The translations under genes were made by a program, and so were the position numbers. The notes beneath the pieces are model-generated. The model worked only from the letters and a program-made list of their open reading frames with translations, was not told the DNA's origin and ran no database searches. Shown here in pieces: positions 45,341 to 55,168 of a stretch of 64,000 nucleotides of DNA (the stretch's first letter is position 1; each line of letters opens with the position of its first letter). The DNA is taken from NCBI RefSeq assembly GCF_002865645.1, contig NW_020194537.1, positions 131,671 through 195,670 on the forward strand, read 5' to 3'. The stretch comes from Hyaloscypha bicolor E (Eukaryota; Ascomycota; Leotiomycetes; Helotiales; Hyaloscyphaceae).

Positions 45341-46134
45341 ATGTCGACCACAAGTGCTGAGGAGAGACGTCTGGACGTGCCCTATGAGGATTTTATAAAT
45401 AAGTTAGTCAGAGAATCAGGTGTCGTTCTTTGCTGACACGATTATTTAGCCTACTCCCACTCTATTCCGGCCCGCAAGTCACAATTCGCGTCGGATCTCC
45501 AAGCCACGAATACAATCTCCCGAAGGCTCTCCTGTGCAAGCAATCCCCATATTTCAAAGCGACATTTGAAGGAAACTTTCGGGAAGGAAAAGACCTGTCA
45601 GTAGATTTGAGTGAAGAAGATGGCGTGATTTCGATACGGAGCTTCCAATTACTAGTGCAGTGGCTATACCTTGGCCGAGTCATCTTTGGCGAATTAGTAC
45701 CAGAAGAAGCAATTACCGCTACTATCGAGTTTGTCAGAATTGCAGATATGTGCCAAGTAACTGGGATGGAGGCTTTAATGGCAGAACGTATTAAGGGCAT
45801 TATCATGGCCCAACGAGCTACGAAGAACGTGTCTGTGGATGGGCACTTGAACACCCTTTGCCTTACAACCCAGCATATTGTTTCGGCGGCGCTTTTACCC
45901 AAAGGACACCCAGTACGTGGTATATTGGCCTCGGCAGCAGTTGCGGAATTTCTTCAAGAAGATAAACACAAGTTTGTAAAAGAGGCTGAAGACGTTCCCG
46001 AATTTGCGGTCGATCTTCTTAGGGAGGTGAAGACTGCCCTCAAGAGTCTCACAATGCCCAGAACGAGCATAGCTAGCAAACAGGACACAACCTTCAAAGA
46101 TCCTATTACTGGGCAGATGGTGCATCTATATTAG
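45341..46134 (+). CDS. BTB/POZ domain protein
   Basis: Exons 45341-45402 and 45450-46134 (47-base intron, GTTAGT to TAG) give 248 residues. The BTB core is clear: VTIRVGSPSHEYNLPKALLC, SPYFKATFEGNFREG, and FQLLVQWLYLGRVIFG, followed by a helical BACK-like end (IADMCQVTGMEALMAERI). Fungal genomes have many such single-domain BTB proteins, possibly adaptors for Cul3 ubiquitin ligase. No kelch or zinc-finger partner domain is present. Function is unknown. Confidence 0.85.
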
Positions 46135-46415
46135 CATCTTGATAGTTGGGGGGAGGGTAGGTGGGGGGGAGATGAAGGGTGAAGCAGGTTTTGAAATTTA
46201 TCCCGTGATGACACAAATATCAACCCGTCGCTCGTATCTTCGTACCCATACCGAATGCATATCCATGTGAAGACATAGAAAAACGACTCGAGAACGTGCC
46301 GGTATATGTGGCGAATAGGTTAAGTAGGGTCGCGTTTTATTTCACTAGCAGGTTCCCCATAAGACAGTACGTCAACGTTCTTGGAGACAAACGGTCAGGG
46401 AAAACAACGAGCTGG
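46135..46415. other. Spacer, GA-rich after the BTB gene
   Basis: Contains a G-rich stretch near 46148-46175 and then sequence leading into the dynamin relic. No gene was recognised. Confidence 0.3.
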
Positions 46416-46680
46416 AGGTCGTGCTTCTGCGGGGTTGCTCGGAAGAGGTTCGTCGATGCCATCTGTTTACAAGCAGTTAATCACTTTCTCGTCAGTGGTA
46501 AGACCAGTCCCCTCTGGGTCTTCTCCCCGCATTTTATTGGCAAGATGTCGGACGCCGAGCTCTATCAGATCGCGGGTGACAAGGATGAGACTATCAGGAG
46601 AAGGAACATGCTCGAAACCGAACTCGGTAGTCTGTAAGCAGGGGAGAAAATCTTGGAAAGTCGAGCTGCTCGTTCGGGAG
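46416..46680 (+). pseudogene. Dynamin-family GED-domain relic
   Basis: The frame reads like the end of fungal dynamin/Mx-type GTPases: ARKRFVDAICLQAVNHFLVS, SPLWVFSPHFIGKMSDAELY, QIAGDKDETIRRRNMLETEL, then an in-frame TAA (46635-46637) followed by AGEKILE in the same frame. The GTPase domain is absent from the window, so only the C-terminal effector region remains. The family matches by general motif (helix, phi-A-phi, QIAGE-like core, charged helix). This is a fragment, not a gene. Confidence 0.6.
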
Positions 46681-47555
46681 CACGGAATTCTTTTGATGTC
46701 TGTGCCCGGGATTGAATTGGAGCAGATGGTCCATTTTGACCGTGGGGGTTGGTTTGTCGTTCTGTCGTGGGAGGAGATCAGAACACACGATTTGTGCGCT
46801 GGAACCCTTCACGGAGCTGGCTGACGGAAAATCAAGTGTTTCAGGAAAATGTGTAGTCAGATATCGAATGCATGATCTTTCCTATTATTCCTAGAGCGGG
46901 TTGCTGCAAGCTAGCTACGCTTCACTGGAACTGTTCTCTACTCGTGCAATACTTCCATTCCCATTCAAATCCTTCTCTTCACTCTCTATTTTTGAAAAAT
47001 CTAGTTGAGGCTTCTTTGCAGAACGATATCGGATCTAAGCCTCGACATTATGTGGAAGCAGAATATTACGGACAGGATATAAACACATCTAATACAGAAT
47101 TAACTTGGTTTGTCTATTGATCCCGGAGGTCTACTTACTAGTTACTTCTTTGATAGTGGAAAATCTGCTCGGTCAACGGATTAATAAGTAATATACTGTC
47201 TATTTTAACGGATTATAAATGCCATATCTATACCAGGACGTTTTCCAAGTTTATGGATATTCTTAATTAAAGTCTTTTTCTTCTTGCTTATAACCTTTTG
47301 TCACGTGCTACGCACAGGCGTATATATAGCTTCTTCACCGCCCTTAGGGCACCATCATTCATACATATTTACACAAACACACCCATATTCCACTTCCACA
47401 GCTTGTCCAGGCCGTGACACCTTTTGTTGCCTTTTTCGAATTTTATCCGGTATATTTAGCTAGGTGGATACTATAACTTTGGCTGAGGAGTCGATACCTT
47501 CTTTATATAAAAGAAATAGAGGGCCTTAAAGAAAAACAGTAGCTGAAGTCGTTTA
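46681..47555. other. AT-leaning intergenic stretch
   Basis: About 870 bases with no gene recognised. Composition is AT-rich from about 47130 on, and a cluster of ACACAAACACACC lies near 47370. Confidence 0.35.
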
Positions 47556-49714
47556 TTAAACGCAAACATTGTCCTTTTCCCTCTCAAGCCTCTGGACTTG
47601 ACCCAGCTTTTTCAACAACCCAATTTTCCCCATGTTCCTCAAACCAACGACAGTCGCTACCAGCGCTACCGTAGCACATGCAGCATTAAACCACTGAACG
47701 CTCCTAAAACCCTTCAGCAACGCCTCCATGGCATCCATATTCTTTTCATCTTTTGTTTGCACAGCAGTTTCAATAGCACTAGCAATCGACAAGCTGATTG
47801 CCCGACCAATTCCATTAACGGTTTGGAACATGGCACCGGCAAGTGCTTGATCTTTTTGTGGTAGGGATTGAGTCGTGAATAGGCCTAGGCAGGGATAGAT
47901 CGTATCGGCACCGAAGGCAGCCAAGCACATAGCTGGAAAGCCGTAGGCCCAGTAGGTCGTAGACGGTGGGATGGGCGCGGCGAAGAGGATATTGCTGATT
48001 GCAGTTGAAACAAGGCCGAAGATGAGGATGCTGGGAAAGAGAAGAGTGAGTGGATAGTTTGGAAGGAGGTACATAGAAAAGTTTATTATATCACTCACTA
48101 GTTTCCGCGGACTCGATCAAGGAGGTATCCCGACTGTGAAAACAAAAGATCAGTTCTTGAGCAACGATTTAAAGGCTTCGGATTCACAAACCATTGTTGC
48201 AATACAAATACCAACAATTCCCAAGGGGATAAACCGGAAAGCAGTGTGTAGTGTATCGAGGAGAAGATATTCTTGGTAAAAATACGTAGAATATATTAAA
48301 TAATTGGTAAATGCAGCCGCGAAAAGCGTGAAGATTACCATAGCTATGAGAAACGGCGAGTTTTGGAACACCGAAGTTCGTATCAATGGCTCCCTAGCAG
48401 TCCTGAATTCGAGATATCGTTGCCAAAACACAAAACCGACGAACAAGAAGACCGAGATGATTAGAAGTGCAATGACATAAGCTGTTTTCCAGCCTGCAGA
48501 GTTGCCTTGAGATAGTGCAACGAGAAGTAGTAGTAAGCTTGTTGTAAAAAGGAAGGCACCAATCCAGTCGATTTGTGGAAGCAGGGCTAGATCTACAGCC
48601 TTCCGCTCTTTGGGTATGGAGACGAGTCCCAGCACTGCAATTACAAGGTTGGCGCCAGCGATGATGAAGAAGACTACTTTCCAGTTGCTATACTGGGTTA
48701 TGACTCCACCCTTTAGAAAGTCGTGTCAATGAAAAATTGCGTACGGATGGCAGAAGACACTTACCAATATGTTGCCGAGGACCTGGCCTGCAGGAGCGCC
48801 ACCGGAATAGAAGGCAAAGCTGTAATTTTTCACTCTACCCGGAGGTATTGTAGAGCCCAAGATGCCCATGGATGTTGGGAGGGTGATTGCACCTCCCTAT
48901 TATGTGGAATAGCCCAAGTCAGTTGTACTTACTCCGATAAAAAGACACTGCCAAGTGACAACACCCAAGCTGTCTTTTAAAACCCCCTTGCTTTTGCTTG
49001 ATAAGGGAGACGAAGAATTATGCATCTATCGAACTGGACAAAATCCCAGCTGCTCAAAGAATTGAGAAGAGAATGAGACTCTGTGCTTACCAAGCCTTGG
49101 AGAGCTCGAAAAATATCGAGGGCTATTTCAGAAGGAGCAAAGGCAGCTGCTATAGATGTTGCTGCAACCCACACGCATCCCAGGACGAAGAAGATTCTTT
49201 TCCCGCACACATCTCCTAGCTTTCCGCACAACCTAGAATTTCGAGTCAGTGTTCGCTTGCAGATTTCCAAATGGCGGTGGTATCTGGTTGTTTTCCTGAC
49301 CCTCCATCTTGAAGGCCAGGGACAGGAGAATTGTAGGGGAGATGGAGCACCAATTTTACGCACACTAGGAAGCAGCCGAGTGTCAAAGAAAAGGCAGAAA
49401 CGACCCATTGTTGGCGTATTTCTAGAATATTGAGATCTTTTGAGATAGTGGGAATCAATATAACGACTGCATACGCAGAGAAGGTCTGTAGTGTCTGTAA
49501 GTATGCTGACCAAATCCGTTTACTACGAGGTTTGGCATACATTCAAAAAGGTTGCGCCCGTTAATGTGAAAACCAGAGCAGCTGCCTCTCGAAGTGTGTG
49601 AAGCTGTTTTGGCCCATCATAATCGCTTACTCTCGTCGAACCTCTTGTACTTTCTTCTGGTATTGATGATTGTGATTGAGCAACAACTTGGTCGTCTTCG
49701 GAACTCTCCATCAT
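47556..49714 (-). CDS. MFS transporter, DHA2-like (14 TM)
   Basis: The model starts at ATGATG (49714) and uses several introns, one of about 200 bases after IFRALQGL. A polar N terminus with Ser/Glu repeats precedes hydrophobic segments. MFS marks include FSAYAVVILIPTISKDL, KLGDVCGKRIFFVLGCVW, FRALQGLGGAITLPTSMG and QVLGNILGGVITQYSNWKVV. The C-terminal part has AMFQTVNGIGRAISLSIASA, typical of the last helices of fungal DHA2 transporters. It ends KDNVCV. Substrate is unknown. No breaks were seen, though the middle introns are inferred from frame only. Confidence 0.8.
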
Positions 49715-50122
49715 TATGCTATATTGATTAGATTTTGATGATTGATAATACACTGATTAAGGTTGGCAGTGTCTCGCAAAGTTGAATGTGACGATCGATA
49801 GCAGTGCTGGTGGGGCAATTGTCTAATCTAACTCCAATACTGGGTTATTCCAGGGGACTCAGCGTATCATTTAGCGCTTACAGGGGCTTCACCGACTAAT
49901 AAGCGAATTTGGACGTTGCAGTATATATCTACTACCAAAAATTATCCCACTTTGCCGCAATTAATGTGAGAATTCATGATTTTTTGCCTTTGAGGTATGT
50001 CGAGAGTATAACTATTCGTATATTAATTCGTTTGATTTTAATACTAATGTTGACAGTATCGTAGTATCATTATTAGCAGCCTAATATGCCTCCCACTACC
50101 CCCGCCCTGCAGTCTTCCCTAG
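49715..50122. other. AT-rich upstream region of MFS gene
   Basis: No gene was recognised. Near 49940-49960 a short ATTATCCCACTTTGCCGCAA segment loosely resembles the end of the MITE in the ABC pseudogene, but no partner arm was found. Confidence 0.3.
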
Positions 50123-50594
50123 AAGAATGGTATTATCCTTGATTTTACCGGGACATCTTTTAATGGTCCTCCGGAGAATTAGCTCGAACGTTAGTTTATA
50201 AAGGAAAAGGAGAGAGGAGAGGAGATAGTTGCGCTTAATGTGATTGCAGGGCAGCTAACTCGTAACCTCGTAAGAGCGTTTGAGTATCGGTTACGCTGCG
50301 GCAGCGCCCGTGTCGGTCCATACGCATTCAAGTGAACCTGAGTAGCAAATCATATCGTTAAATTCTTGATTTCAAGACCTTTGATTTGCTGCGTTTTTGC
50401 GGTATATTTGATCCCAGGAACACGGGCGCTGCGGCAGCGTAGTTGATTTCGCGGGAGCATTAGAGAAAGCGACTAATATTAATGAATTAGGTATTTCCGG
50501 GCCGCTTGCAGAGAAGCGAAAGGAAGAAGAGGGCGATTCACATCTGTTCCTGAACGAAATTCGCTTACTCAAGGATAGCAATGTCCAATCATGA
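50123..50594 (+). pseudogene. Decayed ORF interrupted by a MITE
   Basis: Skipping the MITE and one TA copy gives one frame of about 108 codons (50123-50293 joined to 50442-50594): GIILDFTGTSFNGPPEN, KEKERGEEIVALNVIAGQL, RAFEYRLVDFAGALEKATNI, and KRKEEEGDSHLFLNEIRLLK. It ends at a TGA. In-frame TAG codons at 50180-50182 and 50192-50194 fit CAG-to-TAG changes as RIP makes. No family was recognised. It may be a gene or transposon fragment. Confidence 0.55.
50294..50439. mobile_element. 146-bp MITE with GC-rich TIRs, TA target duplication
   Basis: Arms 50294-50313 and 50420-50439 are inverted copies at 19 of 20 positions (CGCTGCGGCAGCGCCCGTGT). The first 13 bases are themselves near-palindromic. 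TA flanks both ends (50292-50293 and 50440-50441). Removing the element with one TA rejoins a frame (EYRL then VDFAGA). The inside is non-coding. It belongs with TA-targeting DNA transposons. Confidence 0.88.
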
Positions 50595-50882
50595 ACTTGG
50601 ATATGCCGCGGGGAAAGATTAGACTGTTATAAGGAAAATCATACAATTGTTTTTCACGCTCGGCGGGGGAGGGGACGGCCTTTGGTCGCTGACGGCATTT
50701 GTCTCGATCTGGGAACGATGTTCCAGGAACTTCTGAGGTGACTTCGGTGAAGATCATTTCTTTCAAGAAAGAGGAACGTGAGATGGAGATGAAAGAAAAC
50801 CCATGCGAACGAACTAACGAGGATGTTACGGCTGCATACGATATATCGGTTTGATGTATTTGCAAATATCCCGTGCTTCAGG
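50595..50882. other. Short spacer
   Basis: Intergenic spacer downstream of the MUG113-type gene (minus strand). No gene was recognised. Confidence 0.3.
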
Positions 50883-52955
50883 CTAGCAGAACTTGAAGCA
50901 CATGAATCGATACAAGAACAAGACAATTGCGACCTTCAGACAGCTTGCCAAGTTCACTCCGACGGTCCCTAAATAAAAGCCGGCAGCAAGCACGAAGGCA
51001 GACCCAGGAGAATTCAAAAGCTTCTGCAGCAGCGGCGAAACTTCTCCCAACCATTTGTTGAGGTCATACAAGTTAAGCCGAAATTTATCAAGCCATCCAA
51101 ACTGACGCCAAGCCTCCCATTCTGCTTCTGTTCCTTTCATCCACTTTGTCCCCATGTCGTACTTCCAGATCCAGCAGGAAAGAAGCGTTGCATCTTCCTT
51201 GTATGGCTCTTGATGGATCATCCAGTCACGCCATTTGTTCACCACTTTCAGGGCCTCAGTTTCAGAGGTCTCGAACCACTCCCCATGCTCCGTGGGTCGA
51301 ACATCCAGCTCAGTTTCTCCCGTCCCCTTCGCTCTTTCTGCCATCGTAAATCTATGCTTCATTTTGCACCTATCGCAATAGAATTTTCTTTGTTCGTTGT
51401 ATAGCTCTGCATGTACGATCTGCTCTACGATCCTACAGAACCTGAAAGCTGTATCGTTCTTGTCCGTAACTTGGATAGCTTTGAAATTGCAAGCCGTGCC
51501 CCATTCTTTGATGCGAATACCTGGTGCCTTGACGGTTGACCCGATTTTGACGTGTCCTGGAAATCTATCGGACTTGAAGATGTATACATAACCGTGCTTT
51601 AAAGTCGACACCGCGGCGGGTTTGGCTCTTTGGCGTCTGATTAAACGGAGAATTTCATTCTTCAAATCGTTTGTATTCTTCTTTTCCGGATGCATGTGTT
51701 CGAGTTTTGGGGACTTGCGTGTTTCATCTGGATGCAGCTCTGGCGTTCTCTGGGGAGGCTCGGAGGAAGGGCTTTGGCGACAAACTTCTGAAAAATTGAT
51801 GGGTTCATTGGGAAATGCTCTAGGCACTCCTTCATCATCCCCGGGGCTTGGAAATCTAATAGATGGAAGTACAGTATGTTCTTGTACAATTGAACCAGTT
51901 GAACGACGTCGAAGGCTACAACAGGTCGGAGCTAGAGGGGCTGTCGCATCTGTTTCGTTCGTCTGTGTCGGTGAAGCATTTTTTGGGCTTGTGGAAGCGA
52001 TTGGGGTATCTTGTGTGATGATGTTGCTTTTGTTGTGAGGACCAGGAGCGGACGAGGAGCGTTTGTGGGAAGTTCGAGGAGCTGATAGAGTGGCTTTCTG
52101 TCGATATTGAACAGGGTGTGGTAGATTTTGAGCAGTCGAGCTGGAGCTGTCCGCATCCACTTCTTTGTCTTTACTGTCGATTTGTGTAATAACAAGAGAA
52201 GGTGTCTCTGCACTCTTTCTCTTGCTGGACCGTGGAGTGGCCCTTGCCCCTGCAAGGTTGAGAGAAAGCTGTGCCTTCGGCTCTGCCGATGGCGTTTCGT
52301 CTGTCCGAGAAGTATTTCGGTGTTTGTTTTTGCGATTTGACATGCCATTCTTCGTCGGCGTCTCGGAATAGTCATCATCTCCTTGCACAGATTGATGACT
52401 GCTCTTCTTCAATTGTGGTCTTCTGGCCGGAGCTGGTGATTTATCCAAGCCTAGAGAGACCCTGGTATTGGAGGCTTGCTCGTCGTCTTGAACGCTGAGT
52501 TTCTTCACACCCTCAACCAGCAACTCATAATCAGGATCCGACAAATATTGGAAGGCCCGCTTCGTGGTTGAAGTTGTTGCAGGAGCAGGCGTAGCGGACG
52601 GAGTATTGCTTGTATCCACACATCTCTTCACGAACGAACTGGTCGATAATTTGCCAGGGCTTGGAAGCCTCGGCCTACCCGCATTGCTCGAGTCGGGTGT
52701 CTCGGAGTTTGGAGTGAGCGGTGTCCCAGCTCTCGTTAAACCTTCGTCAAAAATTATAGAAGTTGTCGAAGATGAGCTTGAGCTTGAGCTCGATGTCGAA
52801 GATGTTGGGGCACACTTTAGACGAAATGGGGTTTTGAGAGGTGATCTATTGAATGCTCTGTAATTGCATCCGGACGTTTGATTCATGCTAAAGGCATGCG
52901 TAGTGGGGCTTTGTCCATCGTCGCTTTCGGAATCGTCTTGGGGTGTCCGAAACAT
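50883..52955 (-). CDS. MUG113-type protein with T5orf172 (GIY-YIG-like) domain and TM tail
   Basis: A single exon of 690 residues. The first two thirds are low-complexity and disordered, with Ser runs (near residues 52-64), Pro, Thr and Lys/Arg patches. The T5orf172/DUF1766 domain starts with HGYVYIFKSDRFPGHVKIGS, followed by a Cys-rich patch (YCDRCKMKH). A hydrophobic end (FVLAAGFYLGTVGVNLASCL, then VAIVLFLYRFMCF) suggests membrane anchoring. The domain is a distant GIY-YIG nuclease relative found in fission yeast Mug113 and phage proteins. It is unclear whether it cuts DNA. The ATG at 52955 is the first in frame. Confidence 0.82.
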   Translation of the reverse strand: MFRTPQDDSESDDGQSPTTHAFSMNQTSGCNYRAFNRSPLKTPFRLKCAPTSSTSSSSSSSSSTTSIIFDEGLTRAGTPLTPNSETPDSSNAGRPRLPSPGKLSTSSFVKRCVDTSNTPSATPAPATTSTTKRAFQYLSDPDYELLVEGVKKLSVQDDEQASNTRVSLGLDKSPAPARRPQLKKSSHQSVQGDDDYSETPTKNGMSNRKNKHRNTSRTDETPSAEPKAQLSLNLAGARATPRSSKRKSAETPSLVITQIDSKDKEVDADSSSSTAQNLPHPVQYRQKATLSAPRTSHKRSSSAPGPHNKSNIITQDTPIASTSPKNASPTQTNETDATAPLAPTCCSLRRRSTGSIVQEHTVLPSIRFPSPGDDEGVPRAFPNEPINFSEVCRQSPSSEPPQRTPELHPDETRKSPKLEHMHPEKKNTNDLKNEILRLIRRQRAKPAAVSTLKHGYVYIFKSDRFPGHVKIGSTVKAPGIRIKEWGTACNFKAIQVTDKNDTAFRFCRIVEQIVHAELYNEQRKFYCDRCKMKHRFTMAERAKGTGETELDVRPTEHGEWFETSETEALKVVNKWRDWMIHQEPYKEDATLLSCWIWKYDMGTKWMKGTEAEWEAWRQFGWLDKFRLNLYDLNKWLGEVSPLLQKLLNSPGSAFVLAAGFYLGTVGVNLASCLKVAIVLFLYRFMCFKFC

Positions 52956-53932
52956 GATGATGTGCTTCGAGAGGGGAGAAGGTTGAAATGATTTGCGTTT
53001 CTATCGAACTCGATGAAAGATTGCTGTTCAAAGAAGAAGAACGCGAGATGATGTCTAAGTTATGTAGAGTGCTACGACTGCTATCCTCCGTGCACACCAC
53101 ATAGAAAGGAGGTCGGAGGCTGCGGGTGGGCCGGGGTGGCTGGATGTTGGTGTCTGAGTTCCCGCTGTCATCACTGGTCAGCCCCAAGCAAAGCCTCGAG
53201 AACACGAACTCGACAAGGCAGGTGCAGGAACTCGTCCCAGCCTGTTGGTACCCATTGATGCATCAAAGATGAGTGACTGACCACTAGGAAGCGCAACCCT
53301 TCAGCCACTTACTGAAACGCCTCGAGGACGGCTTGCATCCCCGGACCCCGATTCCCCGCTGCCCATAGGCGGTTGAGGGGGCTTGTTTGACGCCCGCACT
53401 CTCCGACCAATGCACCAGCCCGGGCCGAAGCCGCCCGATCCAGAAATCGGTTCGTACTTCCAGAGCATTCGTTTGAAAATCGCACTTGAACTTCTAGTCA
53501 TTTGACATAGTTGTACTGCTTCAAAACAGTCTACGCGGAGATATTTAGTATGCGGAAATATTTCACAATTGTGTTCTTATCGTATGCATCTTTGTTGGGT
53601 TTCGAACGGGCCGCTCTTGCCCACCGAGTTACCCCTGCAGCTCAGCCCCTCGGCTTTCTGGGTTCCTGCATACCCTCAGGCGCGGGACAGTTTTAACACG
53701 GATTTGCTTACTGGGAGTAGAAGGTGTCACAATGAAAAGGACTTGATGAAACGGCCCTGGTTTCTTTAGGTTCTCGACACCAAATTTTGGCAGGTTCGGA
53801 AAGGTCAGTTGATATGCAGTGAGCTCGAATCAAGGATTAGATCTGCTGGCATGTGAAAAACAGGCAACTTAGCCGCTGTCGGTCTTCGAAACTGTGAATG
53901 CTTCATGGGGTTGGTGGAACATGAAGAAGCTA
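52956..53932. other. Upstream region of the MUG113-type gene, no gene seen
   Basis: About 980 bases with short frames only. A GC-rich, Pro/Gly-coding-like part at 53320-53480 shows no recognised domain. Confidence 0.4.
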
Positions 53933-54250
53933 ATCGTGCGTCAGGACTTGCGCCAAAGCCCCTACGAACCTGCGGTCAAAAATCAGCGATACGGCCATAT
54001 TTTATAATAGCTTCCACAATTTCACAAAATTGAAAAATCAAAAGAAGCCAAAAATTGCGCAATTATCGGGCGTACCTCTATATAAACTTTTTTCTTAAGA
54101 TCTTGTATTACGTTGTGAAGTTACTAAAAGTTCTAGTTTTCTTTTATTAGGGGGAAAAAAGTGACCGTATCGCTGAATTTTGACTGTATCGCTGGTACGC
54201 ACCAAACCCGCAGGTTCGTAGGGGCTTTGGCGCAAGTCCTCACGCACGAT
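53933..54250. mobile_element. 318-bp MITE with 43-bp TIRs, TA target duplication
   Basis: Arms 53933-53975 and 54208-54250 are inverted copies at 42 of 43 positions (outer end ATCGTGCGT, then GGACTTGCGCCAAAG). TA flanks both ends (53931-53932 and 54251-54252). The inner part is AT-rich and non-coding, with three copies of CAGCGATAC next to the arms (two inverted to the first). It is a non-autonomous TA-target (Tc1/mariner-type) element, unlike the other two elements in this window in sequence. Confidence 0.92.
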
Positions 54251-54252
54251 TA

Positions 54253-55168
54253 CAGTAGTTGGGCTGGGTCTCGGGGCCGAGTAACCGCCGCGAAGCTTCT
54301 AACAGAAGATCAAACCTGAGAAGCACGGGGCCACAAGCGGGCAAGGATTAGTTCAAAGATGGGAATAGGGGAAGCGAGCCAGGAGTAGTGGTCAGCGATA
54401 TCGTGAACATGGTGCAACCAACTGCAGAACTATATCCGGGGAAATTGCCTACAACCTATCTTAAGGTTATTGGTGTTGCGGGGATCCCAAAACCCCGGAC
54501 ATTATTGCAGCCGCATCGGTCAGTCTCAACTAACAGCTCAAAATGCCCACAACTCATTCTTCAGAGGATCCTCCTAGAGAGAGGGACAAGATACATTCGT
54601 CGGCATCGGAACCCCTAAAAAAGACGTGAAGTCGCCGGGGTACAGTCGGCCCCACAAATTCCTATACTTATGACAACAAACCGCAACAAAAGTTGTGTTA
54701 TTGATCCTGTCACGTGGCTTTTTCGCCTATATATTGTGATTGGAAAGGGTAAACAGGACGTGGTGCAACCATTGGGGATATACTGTAAGCTCGCTGCCGA
54801 GTTCAATCCTCGAATCAAGAATCATCAACTACGAACGCAACTGCATATCACGTCTTTACGCGCCGTGCTACGCGTTCATCGGGTGAACCGACATTTATTA
54901 AGCCGGGGCTGTTTTTTTTATTTTTTTTTAAAAAAAAGACGGAATTCAATCTAAAAAAAAATCGTATATATTATAAAAACGACTGTGAGCCCTTTCGTTT
55001 TTGAGATGAATCACGCATTAGACCAAAGTACATGTTTAATGAATCATTCATGTCAATTGAGGAGTTAAAAACCCAAGGGTCGAAGAGGGATAGCCGTTTT
55101 CTTGGTCAATGCATCATCCTATGTCAAGCTTGAGCCACAAGATGTTTGAAATAGCTGAACCCGGAAGC
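54253..55168. other. Intergenic stretch with poly-T/poly-A hairpin
   Basis: About 900 bases, no gene recognised. A self-complementary T-run/A-run tract lies at about 54911-54938 and a further A-run at about 54952. Confidence 0.4.

Noticed and set aside
49940..49962. Possible end of a copy of the ABC-gene MITE
   Set aside because: Only about a dozen bases resemble the arm and there is no matching second arm or TA-flanked pair.
54905..54960. Poly-T/poly-A tract considered as a retroelement tail
   Set aside because: It is a simple T-run followed by an A-run with no adjacent element or target duplication.
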